A DNA stretch of 29,343 nucleotides from CALAED01 sp937891035. Lineage in GTDB: Bacteria > Actinomycetota > Actinomycetes > Streptosporangiales > Streptosporangiaceae. Positions 19,368 to 28,144 of the stretch are shown here, in pieces. The stretch lies in the NCBI GenBank assembly GCA_035642125.1, contig DASQSZ010000134.1, forward strand, positions 1 to 29,343. Reading direction: 5' to 3'. Position numbers and translations under genes: made by a program. The first letter of the stretch is position 1, and every line of letters starts with the position of its first letter. The notes under the pieces were generated by a model. That model searched no databases. It saw only the letters and a program-made list of their open reading frames with translations, and was not told the DNA's origin.

Positions 19368-21219
19368 CTTTCGTGGTCCTTTCCTGCTTGGCGGCCGCCG
19401 TGAGTTCGGCCACCGGCTCGTTCACTTCGTTGCCCTCGGCCAGGTCGGCGATCTGCTCGACCACGGCCCGGGAGATGTCTTGTGCGGTCAGCCCGTACTG
19501 GCTGAGCAGGTCGTCGCGCTTGCCGTGCGGGAGGAAGCTGCGGGGCAGCCCGAAGTCGCGCACGGGGGTGTGGACGTCGGCGTCGCGCAGCAGTTGCGCG
19601 ATGGCCGAGCCCACGCCGGACGCGCGGCTGTTGTCCTCGATCGTCACTACCAGGCGGTGGCGGATGGCCAGGTCGGCCATGCCCGGGTTGACCGGCAGCA
19701 GCCAGCGCGGGTCGGCGACGGTCGCGCCGATCCCGTGCGCGGCGAGCCGGTCGGCGACCTCCACCGCCGTGGCGGCCATCGCGCCGGCACCAACGATCAG
19801 TACGTCAAGCGGGCCGGAGCGGCGCAGGATGTCGATGCCGTCGATCGTGCCGACGGCCGGCAGGTCGGGGCCGACCGCGCCCTTGGAGTAGCGCAGCAGC
19901 GTCGGCCCGTCCGTGATGTCCACCGCCTCGGCGAGCAGCTCGCGCAGCCGGGAGCCGTCGCGCGGCGCGGCGATGCGCAGCCCGGGCACCACCTGCAGGA
20001 TCGACAGGTCCCACATGCCGTTGTGGCTCGCCCCGTCGTCACCGGTGACGCCGGCCCGGTCCAGGACGAACGTGACCGGGGAGCGGTGCAGCGCGGCGTC
20101 CATCAGCACCTGGTCGAAGGCCCGGTTGAGGAACGTGGCGTAGATCGCGACGACCGGGTGCAGGCCGCCGGTCGCGAGCCCGGTGGCCGCGGCGACCGCG
20201 TGCTGCTCGGCGATGCCGACGTCGATGAACCGGTCGGGGAACCGCTTGGCGAAGCCGAGCAGCCCGGTCGGCTCGGCCATCGCGGCCGTGATGGCGACGA
20301 TCTCGGGGTTGGACTCGCCCAGTCGGACGAGCTCCTGCCCGAAGACCGATGTCCATGAGGCGTCGGGGGAAGGCGCCTCCACCGGCCGTGGCGCCGCGGC
20401 CTGTGGATCCATCGGCTTGACGGCGTGGAAGGCGTCCAGCTCGTCGCGCTCGGCGGCGTCGAACCCGCGGCCCTTCTGGGTGACCACGTGCACCAGCACG
20501 GGGCGCCGCAGCATCCGGGCGCGGCGCAGCGCGGACTCCAGCGAGGGGATGTCGTGCCCGTCGACCGGCCCGAGATAGGTCAGGCCCAGGTTCTCGAAGA
20601 CGCTGAACCCGCCCCGGCCGTCGCGCAGCGCGGCCAGGTGCGCGGCGAGCCCGCCGATCGTCGGCGCGTACGAGCGGGTGTTGTCGTTCAGCACAACGAC
20701 CATCGGGCGCTCCGGCGCGCCGCCGATGTTGTTCAGCGCCTCCCACGGCATGCCGCCGGTCAGCGCGCCGTCGCCGACGACGGCCACCACGGACCGGTCG
20801 TGCTCGCCGCGCAGCTCGTGGCCGCGGGCCAGCCCGTCGGCGTACGACAGCGCGACCGACGCGTGCGAGTTCTCGATCAGGTCGTGCTCGGACTCGGCCC
20901 GCGACGGGTAGCCGGACAGGCCGCCCTGCTTGCGGAGCCGGTCGAAGCCGTCCCGGCGGCCGGTCAGAATCTTGTGGACATAGGCCTGGTGGCCGGTGTC
21001 CCACACGATCCGGTCCTTCGGCGAATCGAACACCCGGTGCAGCGCGAGCGTCAGCTCCACCACCCCGAGGTTCGGGCCGAGGTGCCCGCCGGTTTGAAAC
21101 ACCTTCTCCACCAGCAGTCCGCGGATTTCGGTCGCCAGCGCGACCAAGTCGGACTCAGACAGCCGGCGCAGGTCCGCGGGCTGGTCAATCCTCTCCAGCA
21201 ATGACATCGGTTCCTCCTC

Positions 21220-21690
21220 TCACCGAGCTGTCGCCGAGGTCCCCGGGGCATCGAGGCCAGAGACGAAGGAGATCTTCGACTCCGGTTTCACCGCCAGCTC
21301 CGGTCCGGTCGTTGGCCGGTCGGTCAAGATCAGTACGTTGTAGTGGTTGGGGAAGTGACAGGCGTCGAAGCCGAGCACGATGCCGATCGGGGTGCCGTCG
21401 ACCAGCACCTGGTCGCCACGGTCGATCACTCCGGCGTTGGCGATCTCGGCGAAGCCGAGGAAGCCCACCCGATCGACGCGCGCGCCCGCCTCGGTGTCCG
21501 TGTGGTCCGTGGTGACGAGCTCGTGGACCTCACCGGCGCGCACGCACCGGCTGGTGAACGGCTCGAGCCGCATCCCCCGGTCCTCGCGCCGGTGCTTGAG
21601 CACCTTGACGATGTTGGCCTCGACCGGGCGCTTCGGCCCGTCCTCCGTCAAGTTCGCCCTGATGTCAAGGGCGATCATGGTTGGCTTCAT
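21220..21690 (-). CDS. Conserved protein of unknown function (possibly DUF6917)
   Basis: This 156-residue soluble protein has no membrane segment or signal. The central part VGFLGFAEIANAGVIDRGD (74-92) and VLGFDACHFPNHYNVLI (104-120) look like a strongly conserved beta-rich core with charged and aromatic residues (D108, H111, H115, Y116) that could bind a ligand. I recall such a sequence in an actinobacterial domain family filed as DUF6917, but I cannot confirm this here. The ATG has AGGAGC upstream, overlapping the stop of the preceding gene, and dxs starts 12 bases after its stop. Its place between the oxidoreductase block and dxs suggests a role in the same product. No function is claimed. 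Confidence 0.8.
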   Translation of the reverse strand: MKPTMIALDIRANLTEDGPKRPVEANIVKVLKHRREDRGMRLEPFTSRCVRAGEVHELVTTDHTDTEAGARVDRVGFLGFAEIANAGVIDRGDQVLVDGTPIGIVLGFDACHFPNHYNVLILTDRPTTGPELAVKPESKISFVSGLDAPGTSATAR

Positions 21691-21699
21691 CGGTTGCTC

Positions 21700-22635
21700 C
21701 TAGACCGTTTCCGCGGCGATGCGCCGTTCGGCGGCGTAGGCGGCGTGGACGAGTTCGAGCGCGGCGAGACCGCCGTGCGAGGCCGATTCGCCGGCGCGGA
21801 CCAGCTGGACGAACTCGTCCAAGATGCCGACGTACTCATGCCACAGGGAGCCCTTGAACTCGCTGTGACCGCCGAGCATGTCCGCCCGCATGACCGTGCC
21901 GTCGGCCAGGCGCACCTCGACATCCTTGAGCTCTCCGTTGGGGTACGACCAGTCCAGTTCGACCTTGGCCGGCACGCCGGCGGCCGAGCGCAGCAGGACC
22001 GTCGCCTGCCGGTCCAGGCCGTGGTCGTCGCGGACCACCTCGGACTTCTCGACGGACACGTCGCCGAGGAAGAGCCGGACGACGTCGAAGGCGTTGGGGC
22101 CGTTGTCGGCGATGCAGCCGCCGCCGCACCTGGCCGGGTCGAGATACCAGCCGTCCCTGCCCACGTGCTCTTCGATTCGCTCGTTGTACCGGACGGTCAC
22201 CGAGTCGATGGCCACCCCGACCGGCAGCCGCCGGCGCAACGTGAGCACGTTGTCGTTGTAACGCCGGTGGAAGGCGGTGAGCAGGGTGAGCCGGCGCTCG
22301 GCGGCCAGCCGGACCAGTTCGCGGCCCTCGTCCAGGTCGATGGTCAGCGGCTTTTCCACGCAGACCGACCGGCCCGCCAGCACCGCGTCCCTGACCACCT
22401 CGCCGTGGACGTCGTTGGGGACGTTGACCACGATCGCGTCGACGTCGCCGTGCCGCAGCAGGGCGCGATGATCGCGGAATGTCGCGATCCCGGTGCCCTC
22501 GTACGGCCGCAGCGCGTCCTCGCGAAGGTCACAAACCGCGGTCAGGCGTGCGCCCGGCACCTTGTCGAAGGCGGCGAGGTAGAACTTCGAGATGACGCCG
22601 AGGCCGACGACCCCGATGCGCAGTTCCTTTGTCAT
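21700..22635 (-). CDS. Gfo/Idh/MocA-family oxidoreductase (second of two)
   Basis: This 311-residue NAD(P)-dependent dehydrogenase has the Rossmann motif GVVGLGVIS (8-16), VCDLRED at strand two and EKPL with E94-K95-P96. The second domain carries GGGCIADNGPNAFDVVRLFLGD, which aligns with the family motif GGGxLxDxGxHxxD. N181 stands where the catalytic histidine is usual, so mechanism or substrate may differ from inositol or glucose-type dehydrogenases. The start ATG overlaps the stop of the Ldh2 gene (ATGA), with AGAGAGGAATC before it. Family members oxidise or reduce hydroxyls and imines of sugars, cyclitols and amino sugars. Substrate unknown. Confidence 0.88.
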   Translation of the reverse strand: MTKELRIGVVGLGVISKFYLAAFDKVPGARLTAVCDLREDALRPYEGTGIATFRDHRALLRHGDVDAIVVNVPNDVHGEVVRDAVLAGRSVCVEKPLTIDLDEGRELVRLAAERRLTLLTAFHRRYNDNVLTLRRRLPVGVAIDSVTVRYNERIEEHVGRDGWYLDPARCGGGCIADNGPNAFDVVRLFLGDVSVEKSEVVRDDHGLDRQATVLLRSAAGVPAKVELDWSYPNGELKDVEVRLADGTVMRADMLGGHSEFKGSLWHEYVGILDEFVQLVRAGESASHGGLAALELVHAAYAAERRIAAETV

Positions 22636-23789
22636 GATTCCTCTCTCAACGGCGTGGGAGGCGTGATGCCGAGGTCCCGGCCCACCGCGGTCAGTTCGCC
22701 GTACAGCCCTGGGGTGACCGGCACCCCGGTGCCCAGGTGGCGCGCCGCCCGTTCGGCCTCGTGCCAGCCCGGGTAGCTGACCTGGCCGTCCGGGTCCACC
22801 GGCGGGGCGGCCAGCAGCGTCCCGAACAGGCCGCGCGCGTCGGCGGCGAACTCCTCGATCGGCCGCAGCGTGCCCGGCGCGATGGCCAGCGCCACGAAGC
22901 CGATGTCGTCGTCGCGGCCGCTCGGCCCGCCGTCTCCGGCCAGCGCCGCCGGCTCGGGGCCGTGACCGGCGCCGGGCAGCAACGCGCCGAGGATCTCGAC
23001 GAGCAGGCCGAGGCCGTACCCCTTGTAGGCGCCGGTCTCAGGGCGGCCTCCCAGCCACATCAGATGCGCCTCGCCGCGGTCGAAGGCGGCGGGGTCGGTC
23101 ACCGGCTCGCCCCGGTCGTTTTCCAGCCAGCCCTCTGGCGCGGGCAGTCCGGCCCTCGCCTGCGCGCGCACTCGTCCGGTGGGCACGACGGTGGTGCTCA
23201 TGTCGAGCACGAACGGGTGGTGGCCGGGCCCGGCGGGCGCGGCCAGGCTGAGCGGGTTGGTGCCGAGCATGGTGACGGCGGCGCCCGGCGGCCTGATGAT
23301 GCGCTGCCGACCGCAGTTGGACGCGATGAGACCGATCATCTGGCGATCGGCCGCCAGCCCCGCGTGGTAGCCGGCGCAGCCGATGTGGGTGCTGTTCTTC
23401 ACCGAGACGAGACCGACGCCGTGGTCGGCGGCCCGGTCGGCGGCCAGCGTCATGGCCTCGGCGGCCACCCACAGCCCGAGGCCTTGGTCGGCGTCCTGCA
23501 ACACCGCCGCGCCCCGGTCGGCCAGCACCCGCGGCCGCGCGTCCGGCTTGACCCGGCCGTCCGCGAACAGTTTCAGGTACAGCCTGGTCAAGTTGGTCAG
23601 CCCATGGGAGGTGACGCCGGTCAGGTCGCCGTACACCAGGGCGGTCGCGGCGGTCCTGGCCCGCTCGCCGGACATCCCGTGCGCGGTGAACACCCTGGTG
23701 GTGAACGCCACGAGATCGTCGTATGCCAGCCGGAGCCGGCTCGGCCGATCGGCCGGACCGGTCACGGCCGAGATGGTGGACTGGGTCAT
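22632..23789 (-). CDS. Ldh2/malate-lactate dehydrogenase family oxidoreductase
   Basis: This 385-residue member of the Ldh_2 fold (YiaK, AllD, ComC, DpkA) is distinct from classical lactate dehydrogenase. Family landmarks are the catalytic SHG (61-63) within GDLTGVTSHGL, VKNSTHIGCAGYHA (H135), GTNPLSLAAP, FVLDMSTT and KGYGLGLLVEIL. Members reduce 2-oxo acids, keto-gulonates or cyclic imines with NAD(P)H. About 20 extra residues precede the family start, and a disordered insert lies near 270-290. The start ATG is 6 bases from the M20 gene stop; its Shine-Dalgarno is weak. Its place between a hydrolase and a Gfo/Idh protein suggests it acts on a keto-acid or imine intermediate of the same product. 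Confidence 0.9.
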   Translation of the reverse strand: MTQSTISAVTGPADRPSRLRLAYDDLVAFTTRVFTAHGMSGERARTAATALVYGDLTGVTSHGLTNLTRLYLKLFADGRVKPDARPRVLADRGAAVLQDADQGLGLWVAAEAMTLAADRAADHGVGLVSVKNSTHIGCAGYHAGLAADRQMIGLIASNCGRQRIIRPPGAAVTMLGTNPLSLAAPAGPGHHPFVLDMSTTVVPTGRVRAQARAGLPAPEGWLENDRGEPVTDPAAFDRGEAHLMWLGGRPETGAYKGYGLGLLVEILGALLPGAGHGPEPAALAGDGGPSGRDDDIGFVALAIAPGTLRPIEEFAADARGLFGTLLAAPPVDPDGQVSYPGWHEAERAARHLGTGVPVTPGLYGELTAVGRDLGITPPTPLREES

Positions 23790-23795
23790 CGGGCT

Positions 23796-25127
23796 CTAGC
23801 TCCAGATCGTGTTGTGCGTGAAGGACAGCAGCAGGCGGGCGACCGCGTGGGAGAACGCCTCCAGCTCCGCCAGGTCGGCGAACTCGCCGGCCGCGTGGGC
23901 GTGGTTGGCGCCCAGCGAGCCGGGACCGAAAACGACGGTGCTGGTCTGCGGCACCCCGGACATCCAGATGGCATCGCAGGTGAAGGCGGGCTCGTCGGCG
24001 GGCCAGCGGGCGAGGCCGGCGTCCTGTACGAGCTCGTCGACCGCGAGGTCTTCCGGCCGAGCCTGCCCCGGGCTGAGTGCGGGCAGGCCCCGCTTGTGCC
24101 ACTCGAGCCGGGTGATCTCGGCCGCCTCGGCCGCGGTCAGCGCGAGGCCGGGGGCGCCGGCGAAGCGCTCGCTGAACTCGGCGAGCCCCGTGTCGAGCGC
24201 GGTGACCAGCGCCCGCTCCATGCGGTGCGCCGAAGCCACCGAACCGTAGGAGAGGTTCAGCAGCAGCCGGCCGTTGCCATAGACCTTGTTGTGCATTGGC
24301 CCGGTCTGCAGCCCGGCGATGCACACCTGGCCGTCGCTGACCAAGGGCGGCAGCAGCCGGGCGAAGTGCTGGGCGAGGAAGCCGAGCAGCACGCTCGCGT
24401 TGTGCCCTTTGCCGGGTTCGTCGTCGATGGCGTCGCGGCCCGCCACCTCGATGCAGGCCGTCATCGCCGCCGTCGATCGGCTGAGCACGCGCAGGCCGGT
24501 GGGCTCGCAGAAGACGTTCAGCCGCCCCACGTAGCCCTGCTCGACCAGCGGCCTGGTGCCGAAGCTGCCCATCGCGCCGCCCTCTTCACCGGCGACGGCC
24601 TGGATGATGACCGCGGTCTCGGCGCCGATCGCCGGGCTGGCCGCGAGCGCGGCCCGCACCCCGGCGAGCAGCGCCACGGCCGGACCCTTGGCGTCGATGG
24701 CGCCGCGCCCGTGAAACCGGGCGCCGTCGAACCGGACCGGGTCGTGGCCGCTGGTGGTGTCCAGGTGCACGTTGAACATCACGGTCGAGTGGCGCGGCAG
24801 CTGCGGGCCGAGCCGCAGGACGAGGCTGGGCTGGCAGCCGAGGAAGTCGGGCAGGATCTGCGCGGTGTCCTTGACCAGCCGGGGCACGTTATCGCCGACG
24901 ATGCTCGCCGGGTCGGCGGCCCGATGGCTGACGACCTCGAAGCCGAGCTTCGCCGCCGCCCTGGCGTACTCTCGCTGCGCCTCCCAGAGCCGTACCGGAT
25001 GCCGGCCGCCGGTCTCAAGCGGCCCGGCGGTCGGCAGCTCGAGCAGCCGCAGCAGCAGCTCGCGCTCGCCGGGGGTGAACTGTGCCGTCGCCCGATGGGC
25101 CCGGGCGAGGGATTCGCTGGCGGTCAT
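23796..25127 (-). CDS. M20-family metallo-hydrolase (ArgE/DapE/carboxypeptidase G2 type)
   Basis: This 443-residue dinuclear zinc hydrolase would cleave an N-acyl or peptide bond. Ligands and catalytic residues are all present: H121 in FNVHLDTT with D123, bridging D145 in GRGAIDAKG, catalytic E181 and ligand E182 in AVAGEEGG, E208 in FCEPTG and H411 in HAHAAGE. The dimerisation domain (about 215-330) contains KGHNASVLL and GPMHNKVYGNG. The ATG at 25127 overlaps the stop of the TIM-barrel gene (ATGA); the frame stays open upstream, but that is a shadow. Such enzymes in biosynthetic operons often remove an acyl protecting group or hydrolyse an amide. Here the substrate is unknown. Confidence 0.9.
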   Translation of the reverse strand: MTASESLARAHRATAQFTPGERELLLRLLELPTAGPLETGGRHPVRLWEAQREYARAAAKLGFEVVSHRAADPASIVGDNVPRLVKDTAQILPDFLGCQPSLVLRLGPQLPRHSTVMFNVHLDTTSGHDPVRFDGARFHGRGAIDAKGPAVALLAGVRAALAASPAIGAETAVIIQAVAGEEGGAMGSFGTRPLVEQGYVGRLNVFCEPTGLRVLSRSTAAMTACIEVAGRDAIDDEPGKGHNASVLLGFLAQHFARLLPPLVSDGQVCIAGLQTGPMHNKVYGNGRLLLNLSYGSVASAHRMERALVTALDTGLAEFSERFAGAPGLALTAAEAAEITRLEWHKRGLPALSPGQARPEDLAVDELVQDAGLARWPADEPAFTCDAIWMSGVPQTSTVVFGPGSLGANHAHAAGEFADLAELEAFSHAVARLLLSFTHNTIWS

Positions 25128-26032
25128 CGCGCGACCCCCTCGTTGATCGTCGCACCGGTGCGCAGCTCGGCCACCAGCCGCTCCAGGCGCCGGCCGTAGG
25201 CGACGAACGCCGCCGCCTGGGAGCGCGCCGGTGTTTCCGCGTGCGCGTGCTCGCGGTGACCCGGCGCGTAGCCCGTCTCGTGCGGGCGTACGCTCAGGTG
25301 CGGCTCGATGGAGATGGTCCCGTCGTAGCCGTGCCGCAGCAGCAGCCGCAGGCAGTCGGCCACCCGGCTGTCCCCGTCGCCGGGCATCGTGTAGACCGGG
25401 TCGGCTGAGGTGCCGGTCGCGTCCTTGACGTGCACATGGGCGACGAGATCGACGACGTCGGCGAGCACCTCGTAGGCCTCGTAGCCGTAGGCGATCCCGT
25501 TGCCGATGTCGAACAGCAGCCGCAGCGCGCTGCCGTCGGCGGCATCCACCAGCCGGCGCATCCGGGTAGGACTGATGCCGGCCCAGCCAGAGCAGTTCTC
25601 GTGCAACAGCACCAGACCGGCCTCTTTCGCCTGGGCGGCGAGCTTTGTCACCCGCGTCACGACGCGGCGGCCCCACTCGTCGTCGTCCAGGCCGTCGTTG
25701 GGATAGGACATGATCCGCACGTACCGGGTGCCGAGGACGGCGCACCGCCGGGCCAGCACCTCCAGCTCGCGCAGGTCGTCGTCGAACGGCGTGGTGATCG
25801 GCCGGGCCCAGCTTGCGATGCGCGAGTCCACGCACACCGCCGACAGGCCGGCGTCGGCGAGCGTCAATGCCAGCCGGTCGAAGGCTTCATCGTCCAGGTC
25901 GGCGATGGCCGTACCGTCGACGCTGCGCAGCTCGATCTGCCGCCAGCCCAGTTCGCGCAGTGCCGCCACCTGGCCGGCGAGGTCGGGGGCCGCCTCGTCG
26001 GCGATCCCGGCGAAGGTCGGCTCAAGAGGCAA
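25124..26032 (-). CDS. Sugar phosphate isomerase/epimerase-like TIM barrel (AP endonuclease 2 superfamily)
   Basis: This 302-residue xylose-isomerase-like TIM barrel keeps the four metal ligands of the family: E145 (LLHENCSG), D175 (LLFDIGNG), H201 (HVHVKDA) and E243 (ISIEPHL). Family members include hydroxypyruvate isomerase, tagatose epimerase, IolE/IolI and 3-dehydroshikimate dehydratase, so isomerisation, epimerisation or dehydration of a sugar or cyclitol is likely. I chose the TTG at 26032, which has GAGGTG upstream. It overlaps the previous stop by 11 bases, and no later start keeps the first barrel strand. The H-rich loop after E243 (about 250-270) is a lineage feature. It is coupled to the M20 gene. 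Confidence 0.88.
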   Translation of the reverse strand: MPLEPTFAGIADEAAPDLAGQVAALRELGWRQIELRSVDGTAIADLDDEAFDRLALTLADAGLSAVCVDSRIASWARPITTPFDDDLRELEVLARRCAVLGTRYVRIMSYPNDGLDDDEWGRRVVTRVTKLAAQAKEAGLVLLHENCSGWAGISPTRMRRLVDAADGSALRLLFDIGNGIAYGYEAYEVLADVVDLVAHVHVKDATGTSADPVYTMPGDGDSRVADCLRLLLRHGYDGTISIEPHLSVRPHETGYAPGHREHAHAETPARSQAAAFVAYGRRLERLVAELRTGATINEGVAR

Positions 26033-27071
26033 CTTTCATCACCTCTTCGCCGGGCCCGGCCGACACGGCGGGACCGGTCAGCACCGAGCTCGCCTTCGCC
26101 TCGTCGAGCAACTCAACCACGCGGTTGGCCAGCCGGAACTCCTCATCGAACGAGATCCCGTCGGCGAACTCCTCATAGACCCTGCTGAAGAAGGTCGACA
26201 GCGCGTCGTCGGGGAAGACGTCCGCGGACACGCCCGAGGCCATGCCGGCCCCGCGCGACACGGTCAGGTGCGCGAAGTGATCGTCCTCGCCGCCGGGGAA
26301 GTGGCCGATGGCCCGGCCGCCGGCGAACTCCAGCTCGATGCGGCGCTCCCTGACCGGCGAGGCCAGGTCCGAAAAGATCGTCGTACGCGGGCCGGAGTCA
26401 TGGTCGAGCACCAGCCTGGCCGAGCCCATCCCCGGCACCACCAGCCGGCCGACCCGCATGTCGGTCAGCTCGGCCGCAGCCACCTTCGCGTCACCGGCGA
26501 TCCGCAGCGCCACGCCCACCGAGTGCGGCAGTTCGACGTCGAACGCGGTCGGGTGGCCGGTCGAGCCGAGCGTGCGCTGCAGCCGGGGCTTGAGCTGCGC
26601 GAACGAGATGGACTTGAGCGGACCGAGCTCACCGGTGATGGTCAGCTCGAGCAGCCGCCGGGTGAGCGCGCTGTCCAGCCAATGCGCCACCACGACCATG
26701 CGCAGGTCTCCCGACCGGCGCACCTCATCGATCTCGGCGAGCGTCGCGGCGTCGGCGGCCAGCGGCTTTTCCATCACGATCTGCCGGAAGCCGGCGGCGC
26801 TGAGCCGCCGCAGCAGGTCGAGCCGGGCCGTGGGCGGGGTGCATACGTGTACCACGGTCTGCTCGGGGTCGGTCAGCCGACCGGCCTCGACCAGCGAGGA
26901 CACCGGCAGCAGGCCTGCGTTCTCGGCGACCGTGCGCTTGTCCTGGGCGTCCAGGGCGAGCGGCGGATCGTCGGCGAACAGCCACGGTGACCGCTCCCGG
27001 AGGCGCCGCAGCACCGGCCAGTGCAGTTCCATGCCGGCCCGGCCGAGACCCACGATGAAGGTTCGCAACAC
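26022..27071 (-). CDS. Gfo/Idh/MocA-family oxidoreductase (first of two)
   Basis: This 349-residue protein has the Rossmann motif FIVGLGRAG (5-13), VVHVCTPP (73-80) and MEKPL with E101-K102-P103. In the second domain the helix FDVELPHSVGVAL (E180, H183) fills the place of the family's DxGxHxxD helix. It differs clearly from the other Gfo/Idh protein in this operon, so the two should catalyse different steps. The GTG at 27071 is chosen because AGGAG lies 6 bases upstream. The gap to the polyprenyl synthase stop is 30 bases, the longest inside the operon. NAD(P)-dependent oxidation or reduction of a sugar-like or imine substrate is the family expectation. Confidence 0.87.
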   Translation of the reverse strand: MLRTFIVGLGRAGMELHWPVLRRLRERSPWLFADDPPLALDAQDKRTVAENAGLLPVSSLVEAGRLTDPEQTVVHVCTPPTARLDLLRRLSAAGFRQIVMEKPLAADAATLAEIDEVRRSGDLRMVVVAHWLDSALTRRLLELTITGELGPLKSISFAQLKPRLQRTLGSTGHPTAFDVELPHSVGVALRIAGDAKVAAAELTDMRVGRLVVPGMGSARLVLDHDSGPRTTIFSDLASPVRERRIELEFAGGRAIGHFPGGEDDHFAHLTVSRGAGMASGVSADVFPDDALSTFFSRVYEEFADGISFDEEFRLANRVVELLDEAKASSVLTGPAVSAGPGEEVMKVAS

Positions 27072-27101
27072 GGATTCTCCTAAGGCGTTCTACGGGCCCC
27101 G

Positions 27102-28142
27102 TCAGCGGTCCCGGTAGGCGACAGTGATCGCCAGTGCGGCGAGTTCGTCCCGCCACGGCTGGTCGATGGGCGCCTGTGCGATCGATTCCTTGGCGCGCTC
27201 GGTCAGCTCGCCGATGTAGTGCTCGATGTCGGCCGTCGCGTCGGCCTCATCGAGCAGGCCGCGCAGCACCGCGGGGTCCCAGTCGGGCCTGCGCAGCTGT
27301 TCGCGGACGCGCGGGTCGCGCTGCGCCGCGCGGACGAGCAGCAGCGTCATCTTGTGCTGCTCGAGGTCGAGCCCGACCGGCTTCCCCGTCGCAGTGGAGT
27401 CGCCGAAGTCGATCAGGTCGTCGCGGAGCTGGAAGGCCTCGCCCAGCGCGGTGCCGTACTCCTCGAACGCGGCGGCGAGATCGTGCCGGCCGGCGACGGC
27501 GGCGCCGAGCACCAGCGGCCGGTGGATGCTGTAGCGGCCGGACTTGCAGATCGCGATCCAGCGCGACAGCTCCGGGTCGGCGACGGACTCGGCCGCGACG
27601 GCCACGTCGAGGAACTGACCGATCATGATCTCGGTGCGCAGCTCGCCCCAGACCGCCCGCGCCCGCGGCGGCAGCTCAGCGGCCAGCCGGTCGGCGTAGA
27701 CGTCGCACAGGTCGCCGGACAGGATCGCCACGCCCTCGCCGTACCGGCGCGACTCGCCGCGCAGGCCGCGTTCGGCGTGGTCGGCGGCGTGCCGGGTGTG
27801 CACGGTCGGCGCCCCGCGGCGCAGCGGCGAGTCGTCGACCACGTCGTCATGGATCAACGCGGCCACGTGCACGAGTTCCAGCCCGGCGGCGACGTCCACG
27901 ATCACGCGGTCCTCCGGGTCGCCGCCCGCGGCGAGGAACCCGCTGACGCAAAACACCGGGCGCAGCCGCTTGCCACCGGCGCGGACCAGATCGGCGATCG
28001 CGTCCACAGGGACGGCGGCCCGCTCGTCGACGGCCGACCAGCGCGCCCGCTCGTAGGACAGGAATTCGTTCAGGCGCTGCTCTACGGCCTCGACGAGGTG
28101 GAGTCTGGCGGCCCGCGGCGCTGAGGTAACAGACTTGGCCAT
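27102..28142 (-). CDS. Polyprenyl diphosphate synthase (GGPP-synthase-like)
   Basis: This 346-residue trans-prenyltransferase condenses allylic diphosphates with IPP. The first Asp-rich motif is HDDVVDD (D99, D100, D103), with RRG following; the second is RDDLIDFG (D241, D242, D245). GGKRLRP (56-62) and the LSGDLCD helix (about 141-147) are also typical. Residues at -4 and -5 before the first motif are both alanine, which generally allows chains of C20 or longer, so GGPP is the first guess; exact length is not certain. The ATG at 28142 lies 2 bases after the ispH stop with GGAG upstream. The open frame beyond it is a shadow of ispH. It consumes the IPP and DMAPP made by the MEP enzymes of the same operon. 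Confidence 0.93.
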   Translation of the reverse strand: MAKSVTSAPRAARLHLVEAVEQRLNEFLSYERARWSAVDERAAVPVDAIADLVRAGGKRLRPVFCVSGFLAAGGDPEDRVIVDVAAGLELVHVAALIHDDVVDDSPLRRGAPTVHTRHAADHAERGLRGESRRYGEGVAILSGDLCDVYADRLAAELPPRARAVWGELRTEIMIGQFLDVAVAAESVADPELSRWIAICKSGRYSIHRPLVLGAAVAGRHDLAAAFEEYGTALGEAFQLRDDLIDFGDSTATGKPVGLDLEQHKMTLLLVRAAQRDPRVREQLRRPDWDPAVLRGLLDEADATADIEHYIGELTERAKESIAQAPIDQPWRDELAALAITVAYRDR

Positions 28143-28144
28143 GG

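Noticed and set aside
22737..25199. Open + strand frame of about 820 codons opposite the Ldh2 and M20 genes
   Set aside because: Antisense shadow; both - strand genes keep full catalytic motif sets.
25128..25835. Upstream extension of the M20 gene in the same frame
   Set aside because: It overlaps the TIM-barrel gene entirely and reads as Arg/Gly-rich sequence; the ATGA-coupled ATG at 25127 has a family-like N-terminus.
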